From: Dactylonectria macrodidyma
Taxonomy: Eukaryota > Ascomycota > Sordariomycetes > Hypocreales > Nectriaceae
Direction: 5' to 3'
Length of the DNA: 64,000 nt
Assembly (NCBI GenBank): GCA_020744425.1
Contig: JAGMUV010000001.1
Span: 6,944,001 to 7,008,000 of the forward strand
The notes beneath the pieces were generated by a model, which was given only the letters and a program-made list of their open reading frames with translations, made no database searches and had not been told where the DNA came from. This document shows positions 54,713 to 64,000 of this stretch, piece by piece. The first letter of the stretch is position 1. The number at the start of each line of letters is the position of its first letter. Made by a program: the position numbers and the translations under genes.

Positions 54713-55939
54713 TGCCTACTAGGATTTACTGTATCGTACGATGAACTTAGTGGGTTGTATTTTGCCACACTGTCCTATTTTCGGCACGAGACTCGCAACC
54801 GATAGCTTAACACCGACGAGAGTTGATTTTGACGTCCTCCAGCTTCAGAAGTTCACAATCGTCTGCCCGCTGGCGCTGTAGATGTATCTCAGAAGCTGCC
54901 TCCGCAATTTAGAGACATTTGTCATGCTTATTGCGTAGTCGCGTGCTAGCAGCCGGTTCGGTCGCGGATCCATCCGAGCCAGGGTCACCTAGAGACAATA
55001 TCCGTCCGTTTCCGGAAAATAACACAGCGATCCCTATGTTTTCCCGTGAAATCTAGGATGCTGAGGGTTGCGACGCGATATGGAAGCCAGGATGCTAGGG
55101 CTCTTCTTGGCGGCCGCCTTTACCTGGTTCCTGGATTGCAAGGCAAGGAAGTCCTTGTCATGGAGAACAGGGGACTGATGGGACTTTGGCCTTGGCTTTC
55201 TTGCCATTTTGACCATGGTGACGAGTTATCTACCCGAGTGCCAATTATCCAAGATCTTTCCCCTGAATTCAAAGATCGAACCTACCCCCCTCTCCCCCCA
55301 AATTGCATCCTGACGACATACCTTGGCGTTTTCGTAGTATATCACGATTACTCCTTAGAATGTGATCTGTGGCACGATAGAGATAATCTAGTGGCAATCC
55401 AAGGTCTGCAAATCTACTACATATACGACAATGGTCTTACACTTGTCTCTCCTCCAATATTAAAGATAAAGGCGCACCCGTGCAGTCATCCTGGTGCTAT
55501 TATTCGTAGCCTCTCCTGTCCTTGTTTGTTGCGAACGTGAACATGCACCAGGTCTAGTTTCACTGAACAACCATGACTCCACTAGCAATGCGAGGCCCAA
55601 TGCCATTGATGGAAAGCTCTCAAGGGACAAGGCAAGCTAAGCATAAATTATGTGGAGGCGTTGTTGGTGATGACGCTAGAGGGGCAAGGCGTTGGGCTGA
55701 CACAGAAAATTCTTATAAATGCCGGAACATCCCTGACGATTAATGAAGACTATATACGCGGGGCCGCATGAACCGCGCTAACCTCCAACTGCGCACCGAC
55801 TCCCGGCCCGAGGCCGGCATTCTAACAGAGGGAGTTATGCCAAGTATTTACAAGAAGTCCAGAATTACCAGGTTTCCCATCCTTAACGTCGCCACATTCC
55901 CTGGGTAGTTCCTTGGAGCCTAACCCCTGAGCTAGGGAT

Positions 55940-57643
55940 CTAGGGGAGCTTGAAGCCTGCCTTTCGCTGCTTCTGGAAGAAACCAGCAGGGTCATACTTG
56001 GCAGCAACTGTGCGAAGGAACTCGACGTTCTCACTGCCGTAGCTGGTGATGGGATGGTTCTGGCTAGGGTCGACGTAGTTGAGGTATCGCCACTCGCGCA
56101 GACCATCAATGGACTTAGCGTAGGCTTCCAAGGCAGCAGAAAACGCGGCCGCCTTCTTTCGCAGCAACACCTCCTGCTCAGCGGTCGTGACGGTGCACGA
56201 GAGCAGCCACAAGAGCGAGTTGCCTTCGATACGGTCCAGGCCGAGCACATTACCGCCTTGCGCTACACCAATATCGGCAAAGAGCTTGGGCAGGGGCTGG
56301 TAGAGCATCTGTGTGCCAAGGTCCGCAGCGGGGATCTCGGCCAGAAGCTCCTCGACAAAGGTCTCATGTAGCGCGGCGCCCTTTCGGATGATGCGAGCAT
56401 CGTTGGCGAAGGTGAGGCTGAACCAAACGTTGCTAAACGAGTTGTTAGATTCAATTTCGTGATGTTGTGGAAATTAAACTAGAGTGGGTGGCAGGACTTA
56501 CTGAAGGCCGGATGGCAGAGCGTAAGTGTCGGCCATCTCGCTAAGAGGACGAACACTGAAGCCACTGAAGAGTTCGGTGGCTTCCAAAGCCTCGTCGAAG
56601 ACGGCAGGCTTCTCAACGCCAGTGGTATCAACCATGACCTGGGCGAGCACAATCTCCGAAGCGATGCTTGGGTTGTAGGTCCAGTTGATCAGGAACGACG
56701 CCTCGGGGTTCTTGTCGTTACTGTCGGTGAAGTTGACCATGGCGTTGGTAATAATCTCGGACTGAGACACGTTGGAGGCACGGATGCCGCCCCAGAACGG
56801 TCCGCCGGCAATCGTTTGCAAGTCGAACCGAGTCACAATGCCAAAGTTACCCGAGCCGCCCTTGAGGGCCTTGAGCAGATCAGAGTTGGTGTCCTTGTTG
56901 GCATTGACAATGGTGCCGTTGGCGAGGACGACCTCTGCGTTGACGATGGAATCGCATCCAAAGCCAGCTCGAGCAGTATAGTATGAGTTGCCACCACCGG
57001 TCAAGAAACCAGCGACACCAACGTTGCCGTCTCGACCACCGGGAACAGCGACCGAGTAGGCCTCGAGCGTCTCAAACACATCTGCCCATCGACCACCGGG
57101 CAGGACGGAAGCAAGACCTGTGGAATCATCGTACGTGGTGCCCTTCATGAGACCAAGATCGATCGTCACTCCAGCCTCGACGTTGCTGCCACCAGCCCAG
57201 TGACTATGACCACCGCTACGGATAGCGAAGTTGGCCGATCCACTGGAGAGAATGCTGACTATCTGAGCGACTTCTGTGGCGTTCTTGGGCTGAACGATAC
57301 AGGTCGGGGTGAGACGAGAGTCGGCTGACCACCACGACTCTACTCTGGTCTCGTAGCCATCCTCAGTGGGAATCAGAACCTGGAGGCCCTGGGCCGAGAG
57401 CTCGGTGCACTGAAAAGGGAGATTAGTACTCATTCTAGATAAGAAGCGGCGAGATCAAGCAACAACGAGCTGATGGGAGAGTAAATCGTGGAGATTGACT
57501 TGGAGGGAACCTGCTAAAAGGGTCATACTTACAGCTGCAGAAGCCACAGACTCGTTGCTTCGACCGCACAAGGGTGAAGTCTGGGCAACGGGAGCGGCGA
57601 CGAGAAGCGCCAGAAGCGCCTTGGTAACTGATTGGTCCCACAT
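55940..57643 (-). CDS. Secreted FAD-linked oxidase (berberine-bridge-enzyme/PCMH family)
   Basis: Three exons (57643-57533, 57409-56502, 56432-55940) give 503 aa; introns are GTAAGT...TTCAG and GTAAGT...TTTAG. MWDQSVTKALLALLVAAPVA is a signal peptide. The PCMH domain has CIVQPKNATEVAQIVSIL, then AIRSGGHSHWAGGSN, where the His of R-S-G-G-H is the site of covalent 8-alpha-histidyl FAD, then GRWADVFETLEAYSVAVPGG and GFLTGGGNSYYTARAGFGCD. The C-terminal part holds WRYLNYVDPSQNHPITSYG and AAKYDPAGFFQKQRKAGFKL, typical of the BBE C-terminal segment. Such enzymes oxidise sugars, alcohols or secondary-metabolite intermediates using O2. It is divergent from the SAT4-type membrane protein at 58400. Codon use is C-rich, suggesting good expression. 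Confidence 0.93.
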
Positions 57644-58399
57644 GATTGACTTTGTTGGCGTTGCAGTGCAGTGTGGATGGTACGTCGCAGAAAGATGGCT
57701 GCGAATCGGGATATTTAAGTGTCCTGATATCATCCCTTTTCGGAACACTGCTTCGTCCCGACGCCGAGATGAACGATGGGCCTGCTTCTTGATCGAGTAA
57801 TCCCGAGGCATTGAATAGGTAGATTATGGAGAATATGTCATGTTACTATGCAATCTTAACCCTCTGGCATCCTCCATCGTCCGCAGTTCTCTGAACTGAC
57901 GCTATCGTCTCCATCCATCGCTGACCCGCCACGGCCCCTTGTTTAGGGCGAGGGGCAGGGCGAGGGGCAGAGCGAGGGGCACACAACGACACTAACAGTG
58001 GAGAAATGTAACTAGCCAAGCTACTACGTTAGCGATGACGGGATCCCTGTTGATGCTGACGGGGAATGATTCCGACGCGACGGTATCATGCAGCTACTGT
58101 GAAGGGATTGAAGCCCAAGGGGATTGCTACTCATTGGCTCATCCTTCGGCCAAGCCGCAAAGGGGGTTAAACACTTGACGATTCGAGATGGAAGCGATGT
58201 AACACGGCCTGTCCAGCTTTCAGACCCCGGCCCTAGGCGACTCGTATAGTGCTGCGAATGGAAAGCCACATTTACAAGCATCCATCCATCTGCAGCCTCT
58301 CCCAAGTTCCCGGATTTCGCATTCGCTTCTCCAACTTTATGCCTTTCTAACCTGTCATGATTTGAACTGACATGAAGCTAGATACCCGAAATCGTCCAC
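57644..58399. other. Divergent promoter region with a 12-bp tandem repeat
   Basis: Between the secreted oxidase (minus) and the SAT4-type protein (plus). Contains three 12-bp units at 57946-57981. No gene. Confidence 0.6.
57946..57981. repeat. 12-bp tandem repeat, three units
   Basis: Units GGGCGAGGGGCA, GGGCGAGGGGCA and GAGCGAGGGGCA follow each other without spacers. The AGGGG core resembles the STRE stress element (AGGGG), present once per unit, so the array could be a stress-responsive site in this divergent promoter (inference). Confidence 0.85.
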
Positions 58400-59968
58400 A
58401 TGGCTGAGATAAACGGAACTCTCGTGGCGATTGCGCCTCCCGAGGGCTATGTCGTCGACTTCGACAACCCTCTGCGCAACTCGGTCACCGCCACCTATGC
58501 CGTGAGCAGCATCGGTATTATCGCAGCTTTCTTCTTCCTGCTCCAGAGGCTCTATGTTAAGGCCTTCATTCGAAACAAGCTTGGCATTGATGACGGTATG
58601 TGCCGAGCTAAGCGTCTGCCTCAGTGAAGTTTGATCAAGCTGACAACCAACGATGCAATAGCTCTATTAGTCGTTGCCTGGGTACGTTAATCGACTTTGC
58701 CCTTGTTGAACTCTCACTCATATGCCGGCAGCTCGGTTCTATCGCTATACAAGTCCTTACCCTACGTAAGTCCTCTAAACTTTAGACTATCCAACCATCA
58801 TCTGCCGCGGACTTGCTCACTGGATACTCGCAGGCTCCTTCATTGAGGGTTGGATGGGAGTCCATGCCTGGGAAATCCCATTCGAAAAGTTCCAAAAGGC
58901 CATTTTCGTAAGAATTCGTCTACGTCCACCGCCCATGTTCTGTTAACTAAGTACAATCAACCGTGTTACAGTGGGCCACCTACATCAACTCGATCGTCTA
59001 TACCGTCCCGACATGTCTTTCCAAAATCGTCATCCTGCTGTTCCTGCTCGAACTCAGCGGTAGCCAGAACTGGTATAGATGGACAGTCTTCGCAACAATG
59101 GGCATTGTCGCTGGTACCGGTATCGGCATCTTCTTCGCCTCTGTGTTTCCATGCACGCCGTTCCGGAAATCTTGGGACCTCGCTATACCAGCAGACGAGG
59201 GCTCTTGCATAGACCGGCCAGCCATGTTCCAGGCAACTGCAGGCTTGGGGGTGGCAACTGATATCATCATGATTGCAATTCCCATTCCCATGGTTGTTGC
59301 GCTCCAGTTGTCCGCCAAGAAGAAGGCCGCTCTTCTGTGTTTGTTTAGCATTGGTTCTGCGTACGCCTCCCGACCTACCAAACCCATGGACACGTGTAGA
59401 AAGTGCAGTTACTGACTTCTTTTCAACAGAACTGTCATCACCTCCATGGTCCGCCTTGCTCTCCTTGTCACTCAACTCGAAGAAGCCGACACAACTTGGG
59501 GCGGTGGCCCAATCCACACATGGATGTATGGTTCCTTCCAATGCTGCAAACTACTTCCACGACGAATTACTGACTTGTCTTTGCAACAGTTGCATCGAAG
59601 CCAATCTGCTGATCATGTGCGCGTGCCTATCGACCCTGCGACACTTTATCAAAACAGTTGCTCCCCGTCTACTCTCGAGCTCGAAAGGAACGAGCACTGG
59701 CAAGTCCAGAACAGGTCTCTCCTCCGGTCACGAACTTCGAACTATAGGAGGCACAGGGGGGAGATCAGCCAATCGCGGACCATACACTCAGTTTGACGAG
59801 CCCTTCGGCTCAAGTACCCGCGCTGAGGCTGCTGGATACGAGTGGAACGGAGGGAAGTCAGCAGGAAGTATTGATGGCAAATCAGCTCAAGATGACGGTG
59901 GCAGTGACAAGGGCATCCTCCAGACAACCACAACACGGGTATACTATGAGAACGCCCGTGCAGTATAA
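58400..59968 (+). CDS. SAT4/rhodopsin-domain seven-span membrane protein
   Basis: Seven exons fit: 58400-58595, 58662-58681, 58732-58765, 58834-58907, 58972-59360, 59430-59525 and 59590-59968, giving 395 aa, every junction GT/AG and in phase. The family features are RNSVTATYAVSSIGIIAAFF (TM1), YVKAFIRNKLGIDDALLVVA (TM2), GVHAWEIPFEKFQKAIFWAT, TVPTCLSKIVILLFLLELSG, CTPFRKSWDLAIP with conserved Cys, GVATDIIMIAIPIPMVVALQ and CIEANLLIMCACLSTLRHFI. The C-terminal tail is Gly/Ser-rich, cytoplasmic and probably disordered. Two very short exons (20 and 34 bp) are unusual but common in this family. Many members are orphan receptors or plasma-membrane sensors, some tied to virulence; no ligand is known. 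A decayed relative sits at 916-2165. Confidence 0.92.
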
Positions 59969-61054
59969 AATAATCCTTGCATATCGGAGGTGTAAGATGT
60001 AGTATCGGACGGTTGGCGGCTAACGGCGTTGGATTGTGGGAGTTCACTGTATGCTCAGCTCTTCAGTTACATGTGTGGCACGGCAATGGCACCTCATTTG
60101 CTGGCCTTTATTTACTACCTTATAAAGTTCCAACCTCGACCCTTGGTTCTGTGTATTGCTTGTGATTCGACGGCTCTAGGGACGATGATGCAGTCGTCAT
60201 TGAGAAGACAAACAAACAGTCAAGACTGTTACATCAGCAACTCCAGATTTAGGTGTAGAGTGCAAGACAGGGCCGGATCAGTGTCGGTCAACGTGGGGGA
60301 GAAATACCCTGGGATGATAAAAATTTAATATTAAACAGTACGGATTATATGAGACAGCTGGGGGAGATGGAAGATGCGCCATTTGGTATACAGAGGGGTT
60401 AATCGGGCTATTTATCTGTCAAAAATTCGGATGTCTCGGATGCTACAGTGTCCTCGGCGCTGGTTACAGCCCCGAGTTTTTGCTAAGGTTTGAGGCTAGT
60501 TGTGATAGCTTCAGTCGCTAAAGTCTATCCAGCCCTGCAACTACCTACCCCAAAGCCACTTATATTTCCGTTTGACATTGGGTCTGGGACGTCATTATCA
60601 ATGACAATACTCCTGATTTCGCGTTTTTTTTTTAAAAAAATTTTAAAAAAAAATTCAGTCTTCGTGCGAGGCACTGCTCGGCGTCATCTTCGCTGGACAC
60701 GCTGCGTACGTACTCTATTCATATTGCATCCCAGCCGGCATCGCATACTAGGTGAAGTTAGGTCAATAGTCGAGGATTTGAGTAAACTTTGTTTAGGTCA
60801 GTTATGTAAGGATGGTTGGGCTTTTACTGTCTGCTCATGTTGGCCTTACGTTTGACGAATTACCTTGTTGAAAGTTGAAACATAGGATCGCCGATCAACA
60901 ACCACAATTTCCTAATAGCTACATTATATGTAGCTAACAATCATGGTAGAGTTAATGCTCAACCGCCGAGAAAACGAAAAAGATGGGCGATGTGTACATA
61001 TATGTTAGGTTCGTTTACTGACATTTTCTACTGACTTCAGCACCGGAAACGTCA
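59969..61054. other. Intergenic with an A/T-tract inverted structure
   Basis: No gene. At about 60627-60657 a T10-A7-T4-A9 run forms a self-complementary A/T tract. Small ORFs near 60029-60328 and 60490-60855 look like chance frames. Confidence 0.5.
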
Positions 61055-61962
61055 CTACACTTCGTTCAATAAGTCCTCAAGCCCCTCCCAAACATTCTTG
61101 CCATGATGCCTCTGTGCCACTTCCGGGTTAACGCTGAACCACTTGACCAACGTTCTCACAAACTTGTCCATTTGCAGGGCCTTGAATCCGCCTTCCATCC
61201 GGACCATTACCTCTACAGCATTGCAGTGTTGTTCCGCCGCCACAAGTTCGTTCATTATGTACTTGCAGTGTTAAAAATGAGTTTTTTTTGGGGGGAAATG
61301 GAAGAAGACTCACGGAATCAGCTGCTAGAGCTAGCGCTGTGGCAATCGTTGCTGAGTTTATAGACTGATTATCTTTCGAGACATCCTCGTTCACCGCACC
61401 AATGCAGGCACCTTTATACTCCAGTGCTCTCTCAACATAGGGGCCACCATTTTGAAGTGCTGCGAGACTCCGACAAGCTGACAAGAAGATACTACTCAGC
61501 AAACCACGGTGAGTAATTGCGAGTTGAACCCAGTGGGTCCTGTATCCAGTCCGAATGTAGTCCTTTTCGGTAACATGATGGCAAACATTGGCATTGACTG
61601 CGACATATCTCACATCTAAAGGGAGTAAGCAGTGGTTCTGTCGGTTACGCAAGGCATGGCGTACAATGATCAAGTAGGTAGCTCTCAAAGCGTGTTGTTG
61701 GCAGCACCAAGGTGCCAAATGGGTCTGCGCTTCGTATCGGCAGTAGGGGCTCGGGTGGGATCGATCCGACTTGAGTGAGGTGTCGCCGCTGCTGAGCTAA
61801 ATGTCGATGCTGCAAAACCTCGCGCTGCCTTGCCTTTCTGTAGTGACCCCGTGCAGTGTGTGAGCGAACCGCCCTGCGCCAGGATACGTCGGCTGGATTC
61901 TTCATCTCAACGAACTGGATCTCACCGCAGCTTTCGGGACTTTGGGTCGATTTCTGAGCCAT
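61055..61962 (-). CDS. Fungal transcription-factor-like protein without a zinc cluster
   Basis: Three exons (61962-61665, 61615-61314, 61261-61055) join in phase to 268 aa. MAQKSTQSPESCGEIQFVEM is followed by a basic helix (AVRSHTARGHYRKARQREVL), then DPFGTLVLPTTRFESYLLDH and THWVQLAITHRGLLSSIFLS, and after the second intron MNELVAAEQHCNAVEVMVRM and GGFKALQMDKFVRTLVKWFS. This pattern (VRSHAMRxxRRRQR-like start, DPFxxxPVPL-like motif, helical bundle) is that of the fungal-specific DUF3468/Fungal_trans_2 proteins, which resemble the regulatory half of Zn2Cys6 factors but lack the DNA-binding cluster. It ends earlier than many relatives (which reach 400+ aa), so it may be a shortened version. 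Regulatory role is inferred only. Confidence 0.75.
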
Positions 61963-62668
61963 TCCAGTAGCGCTCTGACAGATAAATGCTGCGGTAGTTG
62001 AGTTTTATCAAGTGGAAGCATCTCAAGATGAAAGAGGAAATTGTAGGTCTTGGTAAGATGATGCAGCGAAGGGAATGACTAATCATGGTAGCGGCTTGCC
62101 AAGCCATACAAATACCCGTTTTGGTAAGGCTGTCAGCCCGTGACCCCCCTCCGGATCATTCGGCAGCAAGCTAATGAATGCACCCCTGCTCCCGCATGCA
62201 TTCTAAGAGTACTTTGGTAGAGCCGTATTATCACGTAGACTGCTCTATGGAACTGTATCATCGGTGCTAATACATCACAGTGTGTGGCCAAATTCTACAA
62301 ATACCCTTTTCGATATCGCTGCCCTTGATCCGGATCCTCCGAGGCCATAGAGGAGCAAGTAAATTTCTGGACCCGAGTGATTTATAAGGCTCCAGGGAAA
62401 TGTAGAGGTCAAGTCATTCATAGGCCGTTGCCAAGATCTAGAAATACCATTTTGGGTGTTGCTCTGGGGTTACGAGACAACATTTTCGTAGACATGGTCT
62501 AGCCACGGAATCATCTTAGCCCCCTCAAATTACTATTTAATCCACAACACATAAGAACGAATGCTGCTGGAGAGACGGACCTTTCATCAACACCTCACGT
62601 TGGCAAAATAACCTGCCTGAAGCCCTCCTCTGCCATATTTTCCTTCCCAAAACTCCCCGTTAGTGAAA
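61963..62668. other. Divergent promoter region, no gene
   Basis: Between the regulator-like gene (minus) and the AIF/NDH-like gene (plus). No ORF or repeat of note. Confidence 0.5.
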
Positions 62669-63829
62669 ATGACGAGAACCATCGTGATCCTAGGCGCGGG
62701 AATTGGGGGCTTTCCTGTGGCTCACTACTTGGTTCGCCACACAGCGTCGAAATTCTCAGATGTGCGCGTTGTCCTCGTTTCTCCAACAGACGAGCTCTAC
62801 TGGGTTTTCGCTATCCCAAGAGCGGTCATCCCTGGTCAACTGTCCTCCTCCGACGTATCTTTCTCAATCCCCGAATCATTCGCCCAGTACTCCTCCAACA
62901 AGTTTGAGCTAGTGTTGGGCAAAGCCGACCAGCTTCTCCCTGAGTTGAACACGGTCGTTGTTGCTCTCAATGACGGGAGTAAACGAAACATCGAATACCA
63001 CAGCATCATAGTGGCCACTGGAGCGAACGACAAGCACAAGCTCCCATGGAAGAACCTAGGGACCAGCGAAGAGACGCGCAATGCCCTCGATCAGCTACGG
63101 AAGTCTATTGAAGACGCAAAAACGATTGTTGTAGCTGGTGCGGGACCAACAGGCGTCGAGTTCGTTGGAGAGCTTGGCTCCGAGTATGCGAAGCATGGAG
63201 CGAAGAAGATCATCCTCGTGTCCAGCAATAAGTTGCCCCTGGATTCCAGTGTTCTGGACAGCGTGCGCAACACGGCCAAGTCTCAGCTTGAGAGGCTCAA
63301 TATCGAGATCATTACAAATACGAAGGTGACAGGGGCAACAGGAAATGGCATGGACCAGGTTCTTGAGCTTATGGCAGCCGATGGGAAGAAGCACACACTC
63401 AAAGCAGATCTCTTAATCCCAGCGCATGGTATGACTTATAACACAGGCTTCATGCCGGCAGATATGCTTGATAAGGACGGACGTGTTAAGCAGGATACAA
63501 CACTACAAGCCTTGGGCTACAAGAACGTTTTCGCCATGGGAGATGCAGGCAACCTACAGGATCCTCTTGCATTCTTCGCCAATGGCCATGTTTGGCACCT
63601 GGGAAGGAACTTTGAGAAGTACATGAAGACTGGTGCCATGCCGGAGTACAAAATTAATGGCAAGACCTTGCTGGGTCTCACTCTTGGACGCGATCACGGG
63701 ACTGGCCAGTTTGGTAACTGGAAGATATGGGGGACATTGATCTGGTATCTCAAAGGCCGCCATATGGGGTTGGATCGTTCGGCACCATATCTTGAAGGGA
63801 CTGGAAATGCAGATGGAAATTGGAACTGA
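62669..63829 (+). CDS. AIF/NDH2-like FAD pyridine-nucleotide oxidoreductase
   Basis: A single exon of 386 aa from ATG 62669 (MTRTIVILGAGIGGFPVAHY). It has the two-dinucleotide-binding-domain fold: FAD loop GAGIGGFPVAHYL at residues ~9-21, YHSIIVATGA near 110, and the NAD(P)H loop VVAGAGPTGVEFVGEL near 155, followed by LKADLLIPAHGMTYNTGFMP and the second FAD motif YKNVFAMGDAGNLQDP. The C-terminal IWGTLIWYLKGRHMGLD may associate with membrane. Relatives are AIF-like/AMID (FSP1-type) and NDH2-like oxidoreductases that pass electrons from NAD(P)H to quinones or O2. There is no clear mitochondrial presequence. Last gene in the window; 63830-64000 is its 3' flank. Confidence 0.9.
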   Translation: MTRTIVILGAGIGGFPVAHYLVRHTASKFSDVRVVLVSPTDELYWVFAIPRAVIPGQLSSSDVSFSIPESFAQYSSNKFELVLGKADQLLPELNTVVVALNDGSKRNIEYHSIIVATGANDKHKLPWKNLGTSEETRNALDQLRKSIEDAKTIVVAGAGPTGVEFVGELGSEYAKHGAKKIILVSSNKLPLDSSVLDSVRNTAKSQLERLNIEIITNTKVTGATGNGMDQVLELMAADGKKHTLKADLLIPAHGMTYNTGFMPADMLDKDGRVKQDTTLQALGYKNVFAMGDAGNLQDPLAFFANGHVWHLGRNFEKYMKTGAMPEYKINGKTLLGLTLGRDHGTGQFGNWKIWGTLIWYLKGRHMGLDRSAPYLEGTGNADGNWN

Positions 63830-64000
63830 TGTAAGCAACAAGTGGCATGTTCCATTGTTGTACAATTCGTTCGAATAAATTGACTCGTCTCTCACGATTT
63901 CCAACTTGATGTATGACAGAAGGTTGAAGTGGCTTTGGCAGAGTGAATTATAAAACCATGCAGCCTTAGTCGGCTACAGGGGGGTCTCGTCATTTCACTG

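Larger units (their letters stand above)
52809..55939. other. Long gene-poor stretch with relics
   Basis: Three kilobases without an intact gene. Two relics are listed separately (53135-53275, 54166-54712). A plus-strand ORF at 55046-55540 has no domain or splice context and is taken as chance. The remainder has no recognisable structure. Confidence 0.5.

Noticed and set aside
55046..55540. 164-codon plus-strand ORF
   Set aside because: No domain, no intron signals, unusual composition and no neighbouring support; taken as chance.
60627..60657. A/T-tract inverted repeat as a terminator or origin
   Set aside because: Simple A/T runs of this kind are common in fungal intergenic DNA and nothing else supports a function.
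20000..64000. A complete PKS/NRPS/terpene secondary-metabolite cluster
   Set aside because: Oxidases, transporters and regulators are present, but no intact backbone synthase; the FAS piece is only a KS fragment.

Overview
The window is chromosomal DNA of a filamentous ascomycete (Pezizomycotina). Coding exons are interrupted by many introns of about 43-79 bp with GT...CTRAY...AG signals. Gene families include Zn2Cys6 regulators, STAND/NLR-like proteins, SAT4/rhodopsin-type membrane proteins, secreted FAD oxidases and intradiol dioxygenases. Gene content resembles an accessory or subtelomeric region of a Sordariomycete, possibly Hypocreales; the species is inferred only weakly. I saw no rRNA, tRNA or CRISPR.

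Layout. 0-10 kb: a decayed epoxide hydrolase and a decayed SAT4-type membrane protein gene, then an AIG1-like GTPase with a C-terminal CaaX box, and two divergent genes for proteins that start with an NLR-type N-terminal domain but lack a NACHT domain. 10-20 kb: a decayed ORF, a secreted intradiol dioxygenase, a double-GNAT protein, an SRR1-like protein, a small secreted protein and an AT-rich block. 20-33 kb: the C-terminal ketoacyl-synthase part of a fatty acid synthase alpha subunit, a small beta-trefoil-like protein, a Delta24-sterol-reductase-like FAD enzyme, a Delta14-sterol reductase (ERG24 family) and a full-size ABCG transporter. 33-44 kb: a NACHT NLR with two in-frame stops, and a Gfo/Idh/MocA oxidoreductase between two Zn2Cys6-type regulators, one with a half zinc cluster and one with an in-frame stop. 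44-50 kb: a multi-span membrane protein, then a TA-rich decayed repeat block. 48-64 kb: two divergent pairs (DAO-type FAD oxidoreductase with an MFS transporter; berberine-bridge-type FAD oxidase with a SAT4-type membrane protein), a fungal transcription-factor-like protein and an AIF/NDH-like FAD oxidoreductase.

Functional reading. The two sterol-reductase-type genes next to an ABCG transporter look like an unassigned sterol or lipid modification/export locus. The GTPase, the orphan NLR-type N-terminal proteins, the NLR and an NLR relic look like an allorecognition or innate-immunity neighbourhood under turnover. Two kinds of lesion recur. Single-base homopolymer changes shift the frame in the FAS, Delta24-reductase-like and ABC genes, and could be sequencing errors. 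In-frame TAA codons in the NLR and in one regulator, at sites where CAA (Gln) would fit, are compatible with C-to-T changes. Intron coordinates were worked out by hand from splice signals and reading-frame continuity.
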